Positions 9,029 to 17,755 of a stretch of 39,745 nucleotides of DNA are shown here, piece after piece (position 1 is the stretch's first letter; every line of letters starts with the position of its first letter). The notes under the pieces were generated by a model. The model did no database searches and was not told where the DNA came from. It saw only the letters and a program-made list of their open reading frames with translations. The DNA comes from a bacterium (GTDB lineage Bacteria; BMS3Abin14). The stretch spans positions 1 to 39,745 of the forward strand of contig JARGFV010000011.1 of assembly GCA_029210545.1 (NCBI GenBank), written 5' to 3'. The translations under genes and the position numbers were made by a program.

Positions 9029-10336
9029 TTGCTTTCCAGCTTTGTCAACATTTTCAAGATTCCGGAATTAAAGCGCCGGATCTTCTTCACCTTCGGGCTG
9101 TTGGCCGTCTACCGTATCGGCGCCCATATCCCCACACCGGGTATTGATGGAATGGCGCTTGCCGAGTTTTTCAAACAGGCTCAGGGAACCCTGCTCGGGT
9201 TTTTTGACATGTTCTCGGGCGGCGCCCTGCTGAGGATGACCATCTTCGCCCTGGGTATCATGCCGTACATCTCGGCGAGCATCATCATCCAGCTCCTCAC
9301 CGTTGTCATCCCTCACCTTGAGCGGCTCGCCAAGGAAGGGGACGCCGGCAGGCGGGTGATCGTCCGGTACACAAGGTACGGCACTGTGGGGCTGGCGGCG
9401 TTCCAGAGTTTTGCCATCTCAGTCGGACTCGAGCAGATGACTAGCCCCGGTGGCGCGCCTATCGTCCCGTTCCCGGGGTGGGGTTTCAGGTTCATGACCG
9501 TCATCAGCCTCACGGCGGGCACAGCGTTCATCATGTGGCTCGGTGAGCAGATCACGGAGCGGGGGATCGGGAACGGGATATCCCTCATCATCTTCGCCGG
9601 TATCGTCGCCAGGATGCCCACGGCAACCGTCCAGACCTTCTCCCTTGTCCGGACCGGTGAGATCTCTGTTTTCCTGATGCTGTTCGTCCTGGTGATCATG
9701 GTCGGGGCCATCGCGTTGATCATTTTCATGGAACGCGGGCAACGCCGGATACCGGTCCAGTACGCCAAACGCGTCGTGGGCCGCAAAATGTACGGAGGGC
9801 AGAGTACGCACCTGCCCCTCAAGGTAAACACTTCCGGGGTCATCCCGCCCATCTTCGCCTCGTCCATCCTGATGTTCCCGGCCACCGTTGCGGGGTTCAT
9901 CAAGAACCCCATCATGGAAGCGGTCGCCAACACCTTCGCCCCGGGGCGCGCGTTGTACACAGTCCTTTACGTGGGCCTGATCATCTTCTTCTGCTATTTT
10001 TACACCGCCATCCAGTTCAATCCAGTGGATGTGGCTGAAAACCTGAAGAAGTACGGCGGGTACATCCCGGGGATCCGACCGGGTCGGAAGACCTCCGAGT
10101 ACATCGACCGGGTGCTGTCCCGGATCACCTTCGGGGGGGCCCTGTACCTTTCAATGGTGTGTGTGCTTCCGGAGGTCCTTTACCGGATCTTTAACGTGCC
10201 CTTCTATTTCGGGGGAACCGGTCTGCTCATCGTTATCGGTGTCGCCCTGGACACGGTCACCCAGGTAGAGACCCACCTGGTGACGAGACATTATGAAGGG
10301 TTCATGAAGAAGGGCAGAATCAAGGGGAGACGATGA
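9029..10336 (+). CDS. secY: Protein translocase subunit SecY
   Basis: The 435-residue, highly hydrophobic protein with about ten membrane segments is the channel of the Sec translocon. It starts at TTG 9029 and has the SecY patterns [69 protein letters not shown] and the late cytosolic loop [13 protein letters not shown]. Its TGA overlaps the adk start (ATGA 10333-10336), as is common in spc operons. Confidence 0.97.
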   Translation: MLSSFVNIFKIPELKRRIFFTFGLLAVYRIGAHIPTPGIDGMALAEFFKQAQGTLLGFFDMFSGGALLRMTIFALGIMPYISASIIIQLLTVVIPHLERLAKEGDAGRRVIVRYTRYGTVGLAAFQSFAISVGLEQMTSPGGAPIVPFPGWGFRFMTVISLTAGTAFIMWLGEQITERGIGNGISLIIFAGIVARMPTATVQTFSLVRTGEISVFLMLFVLVIMVGAIALIIFMERGQRRIPVQYAKRVVGRKMYGGQSTHLPLKVNTSGVIPPIFASSILMFPATVAGFIKNPIMEAVANTFAPGRALYTVLYVGLIIFFCYFYTAIQFNPVDVAENLKKYGGYIPGIRPGRKTSEYIDRVLSRITFGGALYLSMVCVLPEVLYRIFNVPFYFGGTGLLIVIGVALDTVTQVETHLVTRHYEGFMKKGRIKGRR

Positions 10337-10980
10337 TGGACTTTATCCTGCTGGGACCTCCTGGCGCAGGCAAGGGCACCCAGGCCAAGCTCATGATCGA
10401 CAAGTGGAAGATCCCGCAGATCTCCACGGGCGATATCCTCCGAGCCGCCGTCCGGGAAGGCACAACTCTCGGTGTCGAGGCCAAGGGCTTCATGGACTCG
10501 GGGGGACTGGTCCCGGACCGTGTCGTCATCGGGATCATCGCCGAAAGGCTCAAGGAGGCCGACGCTTTTAACGGGTTTATCCTGGACGGATTTCCGAGGA
10601 CCATTCCCCAGGCCGAAGCGCTTCAGGAGATCCTGGATGAACTGGGTAGGGAAATCCACCACGTGGTCAGTATCGAAGTCAACGAAGAGGAGCTCGTGTC
10701 CCGTCTGACGGGCCGCCGGATGTGCAAGGGGTGCGGGGAGAGCTTCCATCTCGCCTTCAACCCGCCGGCAGCTGATGGTGTCTGCGACCGCTGCAGTGGT
10801 GAGCTGTACCAGAGGGATGACGATAAGGAAGAGACCATTCGTCAGCGCCTGGCTATTTACACCCGGCAGACGGAACCCCTCATCGCTTATTACGGTGATC
10901 AGGGGAAGGTGAGACACATCGAGGGAACCGGAGGTATCCAGGATATCTTTTCCAGGATTCTCCAGGCCGTAGGCAGTTAA
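10333..10980 (+). CDS. adk: Adenylate kinase, zinc-lid type
   Basis: Adenylate kinase of 215 residues interconverts ATP + AMP and 2 ADP. The P-loop [12 protein letters not shown] is at residues 8-19, and the AMP-site blocks [12 protein letters not shown] and [14 protein letters not shown] follow. The LID carries CKGC and CDRC pairs, the structural zinc site found in Gram-positive and many delta-type enzymes but absent in enterobacteria. Two adjacent ATGs (10333, 10336) are possible starts. Confidence 0.97.
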   Translation: MMDFILLGPPGAGKGTQAKLMIDKWKIPQISTGDILRAAVREGTTLGVEAKGFMDSGGLVPDRVVIGIIAERLKEADAFNGFILDGFPRTIPQAEALQEILDELGREIHHVVSIEVNEEELVSRLTGRRMCKGCGESFHLAFNPPAADGVCDRCSGELYQRDDDKEETIRQRLAIYTRQTEPLIAYYGDQGKVRHIEGTGGIQDIFSRILQAVGS

Positions 10981-11020
10981 GAGGCTTTTTCAGGCCTGTT
11001 GAAGGGACCGGACACCTGAG

Positions 11021-11773
11021 ATGATCCACCGCAAGTCTGTCGCCGAGATCGCCGTTATACAGGAGGGCGGCCGGTGTGTAGCAAAGGTCCTTGAAAGAAT
11101 GAGACAGGTGGTGAAACCGGGCATCACCACCATGGATATCGAAAGGGAAGCGGACCGGATATCCCGGGAGCTGGGTATCGTACCGGCGTTCAGGGGTTAT
11201 AACGGGTACCCGGCCTGCATATGCGTTTCGGTCAACGAGGAGGTCGTTCACGGCATCCCTTCTGAGGACAAGATCCTCGCCGAGGGAGATATCGTCGGGC
11301 TCGACTTCGGAGCTCTCCATAAGGGGTTTTACTCCGACGCCGCGGTTACCCTCACGGTGGGGAGAGTGGATGAGGAGACGCAGAGGCTCCTCGACGTGAC
11401 ACGCGAGGCCCTTGACCGTGGGATTGCCCAGGCCCGGCAGGGTAACAGGATCGGCGACATTTCGAGCGCCGTCCAGAATTACGTCGAGGACAACGGTTTT
11501 TCCGTGGTGAAGGTTTTTGTCGGGCACGGTATCGGCCGGAGTCTCCACGAGGAACCGCAGATTCCCAATTACGGCGAGCCCCAGTGGGGGGTCAGGCTCA
11601 AACCGGGGATGACACTGGCCATCGAACCCATGGTCAACGCCGGCACCGACGATGTCAAGGTACTAGCGGACGGATGGACAGCAGTGACCACTGATGGAAA
11701 GCTGTCTGCCCACTTCGAACACACCGTTGCGGTGACCGAAAACGGGCCGCTGATCGTGACCGTGGATAACTAG
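11021..11773 (+). CDS. map: Methionine aminopeptidase type I
   Basis: The 250-residue enzyme removes the initiator methionine. All five metal ligands can be placed: D95 (GLDFG), D106 (YSDAA), H169 (GHGIGRSLHE), E202 (IEPMV) and E233 (HFEHT). The substrate-contact block VNEEVVHGIP is intact. There is no zinc-finger N-extension. secY-adk-map-infA is the usual order. Confidence 0.97.
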   Translation: MIHRKSVAEIAVIQEGGRCVAKVLERMRQVVKPGITTMDIEREADRISRELGIVPAFRGYNGYPACICVSVNEEVVHGIPSEDKILAEGDIVGLDFGALHKGFYSDAAVTLTVGRVDEETQRLLDVTREALDRGIAQARQGNRIGDISSAVQNYVEDNGFSVVKVFVGHGIGRSLHEEPQIPNYGEPQWGVRLKPGMTLAIEPMVNAGTDDVKVLADGWTAVTTDGKLSAHFEHTVAVTENGPLIVTVDN

Positions 11774-11887
11774 ATCGCTTAGCCGGGGATTGTTCGGTGT
11801 TCGGCTGGGAAAAAGCAGCCAAAAGTCAGTAATCGTGGCGGTGCAAAGGTCATCAATGCGTCCCTTGCAACAGGAGATCAAGATTTA

Positions 11888-12106
11888 ATGGCTAAAGAAG
11901 AAGCAATAGAAGTTGAGGGGACGGTTGTTGAACCACTGCCCAACGCCATGTTCAGGGTGGAGTTGGAAAACGGTCACCAGGTGTTGGCGCATATCTCCGG
12001 GAAGATGCGGATGCACTATATCCGCATACTGCCCGGAGACAAGGTTACGGTTGAACTGTCCCCTTATGATCTGACAAGAGGCAGGATCACCTACCGGGCG
12101 AAGTAG
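11888..12106 (+). CDS. infA: Translation initiation factor IF-1
   Basis: The 72-residue OB-fold protein begins [20 protein letters not shown] and ends with [16 protein letters not shown], as IF-1 does. It binds the A-site of the small subunit during initiation. A 114-base spacer precedes it, in which I see no strong hairpin or repeat. Confidence 0.97.
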   Translation: MAKEEAIEVEGTVVEPLPNAMFRVELENGHQVLAHISGKMRMHYIRILPGDKVTVELSPYDLTRGRITYRAK

Positions 12107-12135
12107 GCAGTCGCTCTGAACGGAAAGAGGATGTC

Positions 12136-12249
12136 ATGAAAGTTCGACCTTCTGTCAAGAAGATGTGTGACAAGTGCAAGATCGTTCGGCGAAAACGTAT
12201 CGTCCGGGTGCTTTGCGAGAACCCTAAGCATAAGCAGCGGCAGGGCTGA
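12136..12249 (+). CDS. rpmJ: 50S ribosomal protein L36, zinc form
   Basis: A 37-residue gene: ATG 12136 to TGA 12247-12249. It begins [19 protein letters not shown] and ends NPKHKQRQG. The zinc ribbon ligands C11, C14, C27 and H32 are all present (the C+ form). It lies 29 bases after infA and 17 before rpsM, the usual place. Confidence 0.95.
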   Translation: MKVRPSVKKMCDKCKIVRRKRIVRVLCENPKHKQRQG

Positions 12250-12266
12250 TTACAGGAGGTGTTTGC

Positions 12267-12638
12267 GTGGCTCGTATTGCCGGAGTAGATTTACCCAGGA
12301 ACAAGAGGATAGAGGTTGCGCTGACCTATATCTACGGTATCGGCCCTTCCAAGGCCGTCAAGATCGTTCGTGAAGCCGATGTTGATCCCGATGTCAGGGT
12401 CGTGGACCTTGACGAGGGTCAGGTCATCCGCCTCAGGGACATCATCGTGAAAAACCATATGGTTGAAGGCGATCTCCGCCGGGAGATCTCTTTCAGCATC
12501 AAGAGGAAGATGGACCTTGGCTGCTACCAGGGGCTTCGCCACAGGCGGGGACTCCCTGTCCGTGGTCAGAGGACCAAGACAAACGCCCGGTCCAGGAAGG
12601 GACACCGACCGTCCATCGGCGGCCGGAAGAAGAGATAG
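12267..12638 (+). CDS. rpsM: 30S ribosomal protein S13
   Basis: S13 of 123 residues starts at GTG 12267 behind CAGGAGG (12253-12259). [20 protein letters not shown] is at the N-terminus and [20 protein letters not shown] near the C-terminus. S13 contacts P-site tRNA and forms the subunit bridge with L5. Confidence 0.97.
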   Translation: MARIAGVDLPRNKRIEVALTYIYGIGPSKAVKIVREADVDPDVRVVDLDEGQVIRLRDIIVKNHMVEGDLRREISFSIKRKMDLGCYQGLRHRRGLPVRGQRTKTNARSRKGHRPSIGGRKKR

Positions 12639-12658
12639 TCCCAAGCACGGGAGGAGAA

Positions 12659-13048
12659 ATGGCTAAACCGAAAAAAGGTTCGGGCAGGAAAGTCAAGAAG
12701 AACATTCCTGTCGGTGTGGCTCACATCCAGGCCACATTCAACAATACGATCATCACCATTACGGATCCTGTCGGCAATACCCTTTCCTGGTCCAGCGCCG
12801 GGAGCAAGGGGTTCAAGGGGTCACGGAAAAGTACTCCCTTCGCGGCCCAGTTGGCTGCCGAGGACGCGGCCAAGAGGGCCATGGAACATGGTATCCGAAA
12901 GGTGAATGTTTTTGTTAAAGGACCCGGCTCCGGCAGGGAGGCGGCCCTCAGGTCGCTCCAGGCTTCCGGACTCGAGGTTACCATGATCAGGGATGTCACA
13001 CCCATCCCTCACAACGGTTGCCGTCCGCCCAAGAGGCGCAGGGTCTGA
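12659..13048 (+). CDS. rpsK: 30S ribosomal protein S11
   Basis: The 129-residue S11 lines the platform and the mRNA exit path. The N-terminus is basic ([19 protein letters not shown]) and is followed by [19 protein letters not shown]. The end, [18 protein letters not shown], is a near-invariant S11 signature. GGGAGG precedes the ATG. Confidence 0.97.
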   Translation: MAKPKKGSGRKVKKNIPVGVAHIQATFNNTIITITDPVGNTLSWSSAGSKGFKGSRKSTPFAAQLAAEDAAKRAMEHGIRKVNVFVKGPGSGREAALRSLQASGLEVTMIRDVTPIPHNGCRPPKRRRV

Positions 13049-13064
13049 CCTAAGGAGGAATCCA

Positions 13065-13691
13065 TTGGCAAGGTACAAAGAATCAGTTTGCCGTCGCTGC
13101 CGCAGGGAGGGCGCCAAGCTCTTCCTCAAGGGAGACCGGTGTTATTCCGACAAGTGCGCCGTTGAGCGCCGTCCCTACCCTCCCGGGCAGCATGGGACCC
13201 GCCGCGTCAAGCAGTCCGACTACGGCATCCAGCTCAGGGAGAAACAGAAGGCGCGCCGGATCTACGGTGTCATGGAGGGGCAGTTCAGGAATTACTTCAA
13301 GATAGCGGACGGGCAGAAGGGTGTGACAGGTGAGAACCTTATCATCCTGCTCGAGCGGAGGCTGGACAATACCGTTTTCAGGCTGGGTTTCGCCGGGTCC
13401 AGGAACGATGCACGGCAGCTTGTCAGGCACGGACACGTTGCTGTCAACAGTCGCAAGGTCAACATTCCCTCCTATCTTCTCAGGCCCGGCGACGTTATCG
13501 AGATCCGCGAGAAAAGCCGGAAATCGACCCGGGTCCAGGAGGCACTCGTCTCCGCCGAGCGGAAGAGCACGCCCACCTGGCTGGAACTGCAAGCTCCTGA
13601 TTTCCTGGGGAAGTTCAAGAACTATCCCACCCGGGACGAAGTCGCACTCCCGGTGAACGAACAGCTTATCGTGGAGCTTTACTCCAAATAA
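13065..13691 (+). CDS. rpsD: 30S ribosomal protein S4, zinc form
   Basis: The S4 start is TTG 13065 behind AAGGAGG, giving 208 residues beginning [16 protein letters not shown]9, C12, C26 and C31 form the zinc knuckle of the C+ type. The S4 RNA-binding domain ([20 protein letters not shown], then RHGHVAVN) follows at about residue 95. S4 nucleates assembly of the 16S 5' domain. The frame is open further upstream in rpsK but unrelated. Confidence 0.96.
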   Translation: MARYKESVCRRCRREGAKLFLKGDRCYSDKCAVERRPYPPGQHGTRRVKQSDYGIQLREKQKARRIYGVMEGQFRNYFKIADGQKGVTGENLIILLERRLDNTVFRLGFAGSRNDARQLVRHGHVAVNSRKVNIPSYLLRPGDVIEIREKSRKSTRVQEALVSAERKSTPTWLELQAPDFLGKFKNYPTRDEVALPVNEQLIVELYSK

Positions 13692-13716
13692 GTAACGGGT
13701 CCGTCAAAAGGGGATC

Positions 13717-14745
13717 ATGACCATGATGGAAAAGAACTGGAAAAGTCTGACGCGCCCTAAAAGGCTGGAGTTCGTAGAGGACTCGAAAACAGACACCTTC
13801 CGCCGTTTCACGGCAGAGCCTTTCGAGAGAGGCTTCGGAACGACACTGGGTAACGCACTTCGCAGGGTCCTGCTCTCCTCCCTCCAGGGAGCGGCTGTTA
13901 CAGCCTTCAGGATCGAGGGCGTCCTCCACGAGTTCTCGACTATTCCGGGGGTTTTCGAGGACGTGACGCAGGTGGTTCTGAACCTGAAGGAACTGCGTTT
14001 CAAGGTTCATTCGGGGGCCCACAAGGTGATCTCCATCGATGTGGCGCGCGAAGGCGTAGTCACTGCCGGCGATATCATCACGGACCAGGACGTCGAGATC
14101 CTGAATCCCGAGCTCCCCATCGCCACCCTGGAGAAGGGCGCTCATCTCAAGATGGAGATGGTCGTGGAGGTCAACAAGGGGTTTGTACCTGCCGAGCTCA
14201 ACAAGGATGAAGAACTTTCGGTGGATTTCATAATCGTCGATTCGATCCACTCTCCTATCGTCAAGGTGAACTACTGGGTGGAAAACGCCCGTGTCGGTCG
14301 AACGACCGATTACGACAAACTCATCATGGAGATCACCACTGACGGCAGCATAGCGCCGGATGATGCTCTCGCCATCTCCGCGAAGATCGTCAAGGAGCAC
14401 ATGAACCTCTTCATCAATTTCGAGGAGGACGATGTCCACGATGAGAAAGAGGAAAAGGAATCGGAGCAGGAAAAAAAGAAGCTCTACGAGAAGCTCAACA
14501 AGCACGTCAATGAGCTCGAGCTCTCTGTCCGGTCCATTAACTGTCTGCAGAATGCCAACATCGGGAATATCGGCGAACTGGTCCAGAAGACCGAACCGGA
14601 GATGCTCAGGACCAAGAATTTCGGCCGTAAATCCCTTAATGAGCTCAAGGATATCCTCGAGGAGATGGGCCTTACCTTCGGTATGGACATCCTGGGGTGG
14701 ACCCCCTCCGAGGACGAGCCTGAAGAAACCCAGGAAGCAGTCTGA
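13717..14745 (+). CDS. rpoA: RNA polymerase alpha subunit
   Basis: The 342-residue alpha subunit has the assembly domain (about residues 1-235: [37 protein letters not shown]), a highly charged linker rich in Glu and Lys (about 235-260) and the C-terminal domain that contacts UP elements and activators ([32 protein letters not shown]). Length is typical. ATGs at 13717, 13723 and 13726 are close together. Unusually, 338 bases of hairpin-rich DNA separate it from rplQ. Confidence 0.97.
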   Translation: MTMMEKNWKSLTRPKRLEFVEDSKTDTFRRFTAEPFERGFGTTLGNALRRVLLSSLQGAAVTAFRIEGVLHEFSTIPGVFEDVTQVVLNLKELRFKVHSGAHKVISIDVAREGVVTAGDIITDQDVEILNPELPIATLEKGAHLKMEMVVEVNKGFVPAELNKDEELSVDFIIVDSIHSPIVKVNYWVENARVGRTTDYDKLIMEITTDGSIAPDDALAISAKIVKEHMNLFINFEEDDVHDEKEEKESEQEKKKLYEKLNKHVNELELSVRSINCLQNANIGNIGELVQKTEPEMLRTKNFGRKSLNELKDILEEMGLTFGMDILGWTPSEDEPEETQEAV

Positions 14746-14752
14746 GAGTAGG

Positions 14753-15040
14753 GGCAAAAGTCCTGGCTGGACTTTTGCCTGTCGGGCAGGAAAAGCGTGG
14801 TTTTCCTGCCCTCGCGGATAGATGGCTTGAATATTGACCATCTCTCCGGGCGCCTCTCCCGGGCGCGGCGAAATTTGATGGACTCGCAAAAAGTCCATCA
14901 ACGCGCCCCGCGCGGGGCGCCCAAATCAATGACTAACACCGTAAGTCATTGATTTGTAAGGAAAGGGAAAACGACGCTTTTCCCTTTCCGTGGAGCAAAA
15001 AGTCCCGGATTGGACTTTTTGCGACTCTATCAAATTTGAT
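14753..15040. repeat. Cluster of consecutive hairpins between rpoA and rplQ
   Basis: Stems lie head to tail: 14753-14779 (11 bp), 14784-14811 (11 bp), 14875-14901 (10 bp), 14903-14920 (an 18-base palindrome of GCGCCCC type), 14923-14955 (12 bp, ATCAATGACT), 14960-14989 (12 bp, GGAAAGGGAAAA) and 14995-15022 (11 bp, GCAAAAAGTCC), then the palindrome ATCAAATTTGAT at 15029-15040. None has a clean U-tract as expected for a terminator. The first, third and seventh share the AAAAGTCC/GGACTTTT theme, suggesting copies of one repeat type. No gene is visible in the interval. Confidence 0.85.
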
Positions 15041-15083
15041 CAACCGTCAATTTAATAAGTGATACGGGAAAGGCGGATTCAAG

Positions 15084-15644
15084 ATGCGGCATGGCATATC
15101 AGGGAAAAAGTTCAACAGGACATCGTCACACAGGAAATCCATGTTCAGGAACATGGTCACCTCCCTCCTCCAGCACGAGAGGATCGTCACCACCGAGACC
15201 AAGGCCAAGGAGATCGGAAGGCTGACCGAGAAGATGATCACTCTCGGAAAACGGGAGGATCTTCACGCCAGGAGACAGGCCGTGGCGTATGTCAGAAGCA
15301 ACGAGGTCGTCAAAAAACTTTTCACTGAATATGCCGAGCGTTACAAAAACCGCCAAGGCGGCTATACGAGGGTTATCAAGATGGACCCGCGGGCCGGGGA
15401 CAACGCACCCATGGCCCTGGTGGAGCTGGTGGACAGGCCGATAAAAGAGGCCAAGGAGAAAAGTCCAAAGGTCAAAGGAAAGGCCAAAGCTGCGCCCAAG
15501 GCGAAGGCTGCCGCCAAGGCGAAGGAAGACAAGCCTGCCAAGAAGGCTCCTGCCAGGAAGAAGGACACCGACAAGAAAGCCGCAGCCAAGCCGAAAAAAG
15601 CGCCTGTCAAAAATGTGGCCGTAAAGAAGGACAAAAAGGACTGA
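15084..15644 (+). CDS. rplQ: 50S ribosomal protein L17 with Lys/Ala-rich tail
   Basis: The first 120 residues are a normal L17 ([20 protein letters not shown], then [20 protein letters not shown] and [13 protein letters not shown]). L17 lies at the base of the large subunit near the tunnel exit. Residues about 122-186 form a tail of Lys, Ala and Pro only lightly interrupted ([20 protein letters not shown]), like a histone-H1 or AlgP-type tail and probably disordered. L17 in E. coli has about 127 residues. It is the last ribosomal gene before a strong terminator. Confidence 0.95.
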   Translation: MRHGISGKKFNRTSSHRKSMFRNMVTSLLQHERIVTTETKAKEIGRLTEKMITLGKREDLHARRQAVAYVRSNEVVKKLFTEYAERYKNRQGGYTRVIKMDPRAGDNAPMALVELVDRPIKEAKEKSPKVKGKAKAAPKAKAAAKAKEDKPAKKAPARKKDTDKKAAAKPKKAPVKNVAVKKDKKD

Positions 15645-15677
15645 GGATCCAGGTCCCTTTCAATGTCGAACTATGTG

Positions 15678-15708
15678 AAAAGCAAGGACCCGGGTCCTTG
15701 CTTTTTTT
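15678..15708 (+). terminator. Intrinsic terminator of the ribosomal operon
   Basis: A perfect inverted repeat, AAGCAAGGACCC facing GGGTCCTTGCTT, is followed by a run of T (15702-15708). It lies 34 bases after the rplQ stop, so it probably ends the S10-spc-alpha transcript. With A's on the left arm it could also act in reverse. Confidence 0.85.
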
Positions 15709-15743
15709 GTTTCAAATATAGCTCGGACCTGAATGCGGAACTA

Positions 15744-15794
15744 GGAGCCTGTCGGAGAACCTCCCTTTTTCTTAGCAGGGAGGGCACAGGCTCC
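15744..15794. repeat. Palindromic repeat (CTAGGAG family), long single hairpin
   Basis: GGAGCCTGT (15744-15752) pairs with ACAGGCTCC (15786-15794). Inside it a second stem, CCTCCCT / AGGGAGG, is separated from the outer one by the bulge CGGAGAA. CTA precedes it. Nearly the same 50-base unit occurs at 39618-39670, so this is a true dispersed repeat. It lies in the leader of the ECF-type ATPase gene. Confidence 0.85.
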
Positions 15795-15821
15795 CAGCAC
15801 TTAGTACATAGAACTCAAATT

Positions 15822-17567
15822 GTGTCATTCCTCGAGATAAAAAACCTGTTCTACACCTACCCGGGAGGGATCCGGGCGGTGGACGGGCTCGACCTCACCG
15901 CGGAAAAAGGCGAATTCGTGGCCGTTATCGGCCCCAATGCCGCGGGTAAAAGCACCCTTGCCCTCCTCGTGAAAGGGATCCTTCAGCCCGATTCCGGATC
16001 AATAAGCCTGGGGGGGGCGATGGGGGATCCAGGCAGGGTTGACCCTAGGGTGGGACTTCTTTTTTCCAACCCTGAAAACCAGCTTGTTACCTCCATTGTC
16101 GAGGAGGATGTCGCTTTCGGCCTTGAGGTGGCAGCCCTGCCGCCCGCCGAGATCAGGCGGAAGGTGGAGTCTGTCCTTTCCGAGCTCGGTATCGAACACC
16201 TCCGGGACCGCATGCCCCACAAGCTTTCCGGAGGCGAGCAGCAGATGACTGCCCTCGCCGGGGTCATGGTCATGGAACCGGACCTCCTCATCCTGGACGA
16301 GCCCACAGCTTACCTGGACCCCGTCGCGAGGGCAGCCGTGATAAAGGCAGTCACCTCATTGGCGCGAAGGGGGACCGCGGTTATTCTGATCACGCACGAT
16401 ATCGCCCGGGCGGCCGGTGCCGACCGGGTGGTGGTTATGGACGGAGGAAAGGTTGCTCTTGAAGGTGCGCCCGGTGAACTTTTTGCGGCACTGCAACGGG
16501 CTCCAGGTCACGGGATCGAGATCCCGTTCACGATCAGGCTGGCCTCTGAACTGGATCGACTGGGGATCCCGGTACCGGTACCGGCGAACAACTCCTCGCT
16601 GAGCAGGGCCGTCACTCGAGCCATGGAAAGGACCGGTAAGCAGGCCGGACCCGACGGGACAGGTGTGGATCCTGACATCGTGGAGGACAGAGCCGCCCCT
16701 GGGGGACCGTCCGTACTCCGCATGGAGAAGGTCAACTTCAGTTACCGGATCCAGGACCGTGCAGCGTCCACCCTCCATGATATTGAAATCGACGTACCGG
16801 AAGGTTCCATCACCCTCCTCTGCGGTCCTAACGGGTCAGGGAAGAGCACCCTTTTGCAGTTGACAAACGGCCTCATCCACCCCGATGGAGGTCGGGTTCT
16901 TTTCAGGGGAAAAGAACTGGCTTTTCTGAGGCGTTCGAAGGGCGGCATTCCGATGCGTGTAGCACTGCTTTTCCAGAACCCGGAACGGCAGCTTTTCTGC
17001 GAGACCGTTTTCGAGGATGTCGCCTTCGGTCCCCGCAACCTGGGACTCGATCCCGGAGAAGTGGCCCGGCGGGTCACCAGGGCCCTCCGGTGGGTTGGCC
17101 TGGGAGAAGATCTGCTGAAAAGGTCCGTTCACTCCCTTTCCGGCGGTCAGATGAGGAGAGTGGCCATTGCCGGCGTTCTGGCCATGGAAACCGACCTCCT
17201 TGTCCTCGACGAACCCACCGATGGCCTCGATCCATCGGGAGTCCGGGAATTCTTTTCACAGGCCAGGCACTATTGCGAATCTACCGGTACGGCCATCCTC
17301 ATGGCGACCCATGAAATTCCGGAGCAGGTCGCCATGGTGGACTTCCTCTGGTATCTCGACTACGGAAAGGTCCTTTCCTCCGGCACCCCCCTCGAGGTGC
17401 TGACAGGACCACACAGGACCGTTCCTGAAGCCTTCCTTCCTGACCACCTGGCTGTGAGACAGGAACTGGAGCGGAAAAATGTGCCGTTCGGCAGCGATGA
17501 TATGTCTCCGGAGAGGGTGCTGGAGAAGATTCTGGCATTTTTGAGCCCGCCTCGAGATAAAATATAG
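15822..17567 (+). CDS. Fused double ECF-type ABC transporter ATPase
   Basis: The GTG at 15822 gives 581 residues beginning SFLEIKNLFYTYPGG. An earlier in-frame start would run through the terminator and repeat, so it is rejected. Two complete nucleotide-binding domains lie in tandem. The first has Walker A GPNAAGKST, signature LSGGEQQ and Walker B LLILDEPTAYLD. The second has GPNGSGKST, LSGGQMR and LLVLDEPTDGLD, each with its downstream switch histidine. This is the EcfA1-EcfA2 (CbiO/YkoD) arrangement that energises vitamin or metal uptake. Separate ecfA1-ecfA2-ecfT follow rplQ in many Firmicutes, but here no EcfT or S-component is adjacent, so the substrate is unknown. Confidence 0.9.
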   Translation: MSFLEIKNLFYTYPGGIRAVDGLDLTAEKGEFVAVIGPNAAGKSTLALLVKGILQPDSGSISLGGAMGDPGRVDPRVGLLFSNPENQLVTSIVEEDVAFGLEVAALPPAEIRRKVESVLSELGIEHLRDRMPHKLSGGEQQMTALAGVMVMEPDLLILDEPTAYLDPVARAAVIKAVTSLARRGTAVILITHDIARAAGADRVVVMDGGKVALEGAPGELFAALQRAPGHGIEIPFTIRLASELDRLGIPVPVPANNSSLSRAVTRAMERTGKQAGPDGTGVDPDIVEDRAAPGGPSVLRMEKVNFSYRIQDRAASTLHDIEIDVPEGSITLLCGPNGSGKSTLLQLTNGLIHPDGGRVLFRGKELAFLRRSKGGIPMRVALLFQNPERQLFCETVFEDVAFGPRNLGLDPGEVARRVTRALRWVGLGEDLLKRSVHSLSGGQMRRVAIAGVLAMETDLLVLDEPTDGLDPSGVREFFSQARHYCESTGTAILMATHEIPEQVAMVDFLWYLDYGKVLSSGTPLEVLTGPHRTVPEAFLPDHLAVRQELERKNVPFGSDDMSPERVLEKILAFLSPPRDKI

Positions 17568-17755
17568 CTCAAAAATAGCAGCTTTCGGCTGGAAGCCGAA
17601 TGCTTAACCCGCCGATTTTCTTGAACTTTGCCACCAACCGTGATACCAAGGCAAGATCAACAATTTCTGATTCCATCCGTCTTCGCATTCAGCTGCGACG
17701 CTACAGGGATTCCGCATTCCAGAACCTTTTCATGCATCCTTGAAAGGAGAGGAAG
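17568..17755. other. Leader region before trpB2
   Basis: The spacer contains one small hairpin (TTCGGCT at 17584-17590 with AGCCGAA at 17594-17600) without a T-run, so it is a weak terminator at best. I see no Trp-codon leader peptide, T-box or TRAP-like repeat. AAAGGAGAGG just before 17756 is the trpB2 ribosome-binding site. Confidence 0.5.

Noticed and set aside
17568-17755. Trp attenuator or T-box before trpB2
   Set aside because: No Trp-rich leader peptide, T-box core or terminator/antiterminator pair is visible; only one small hairpin without a T-run.
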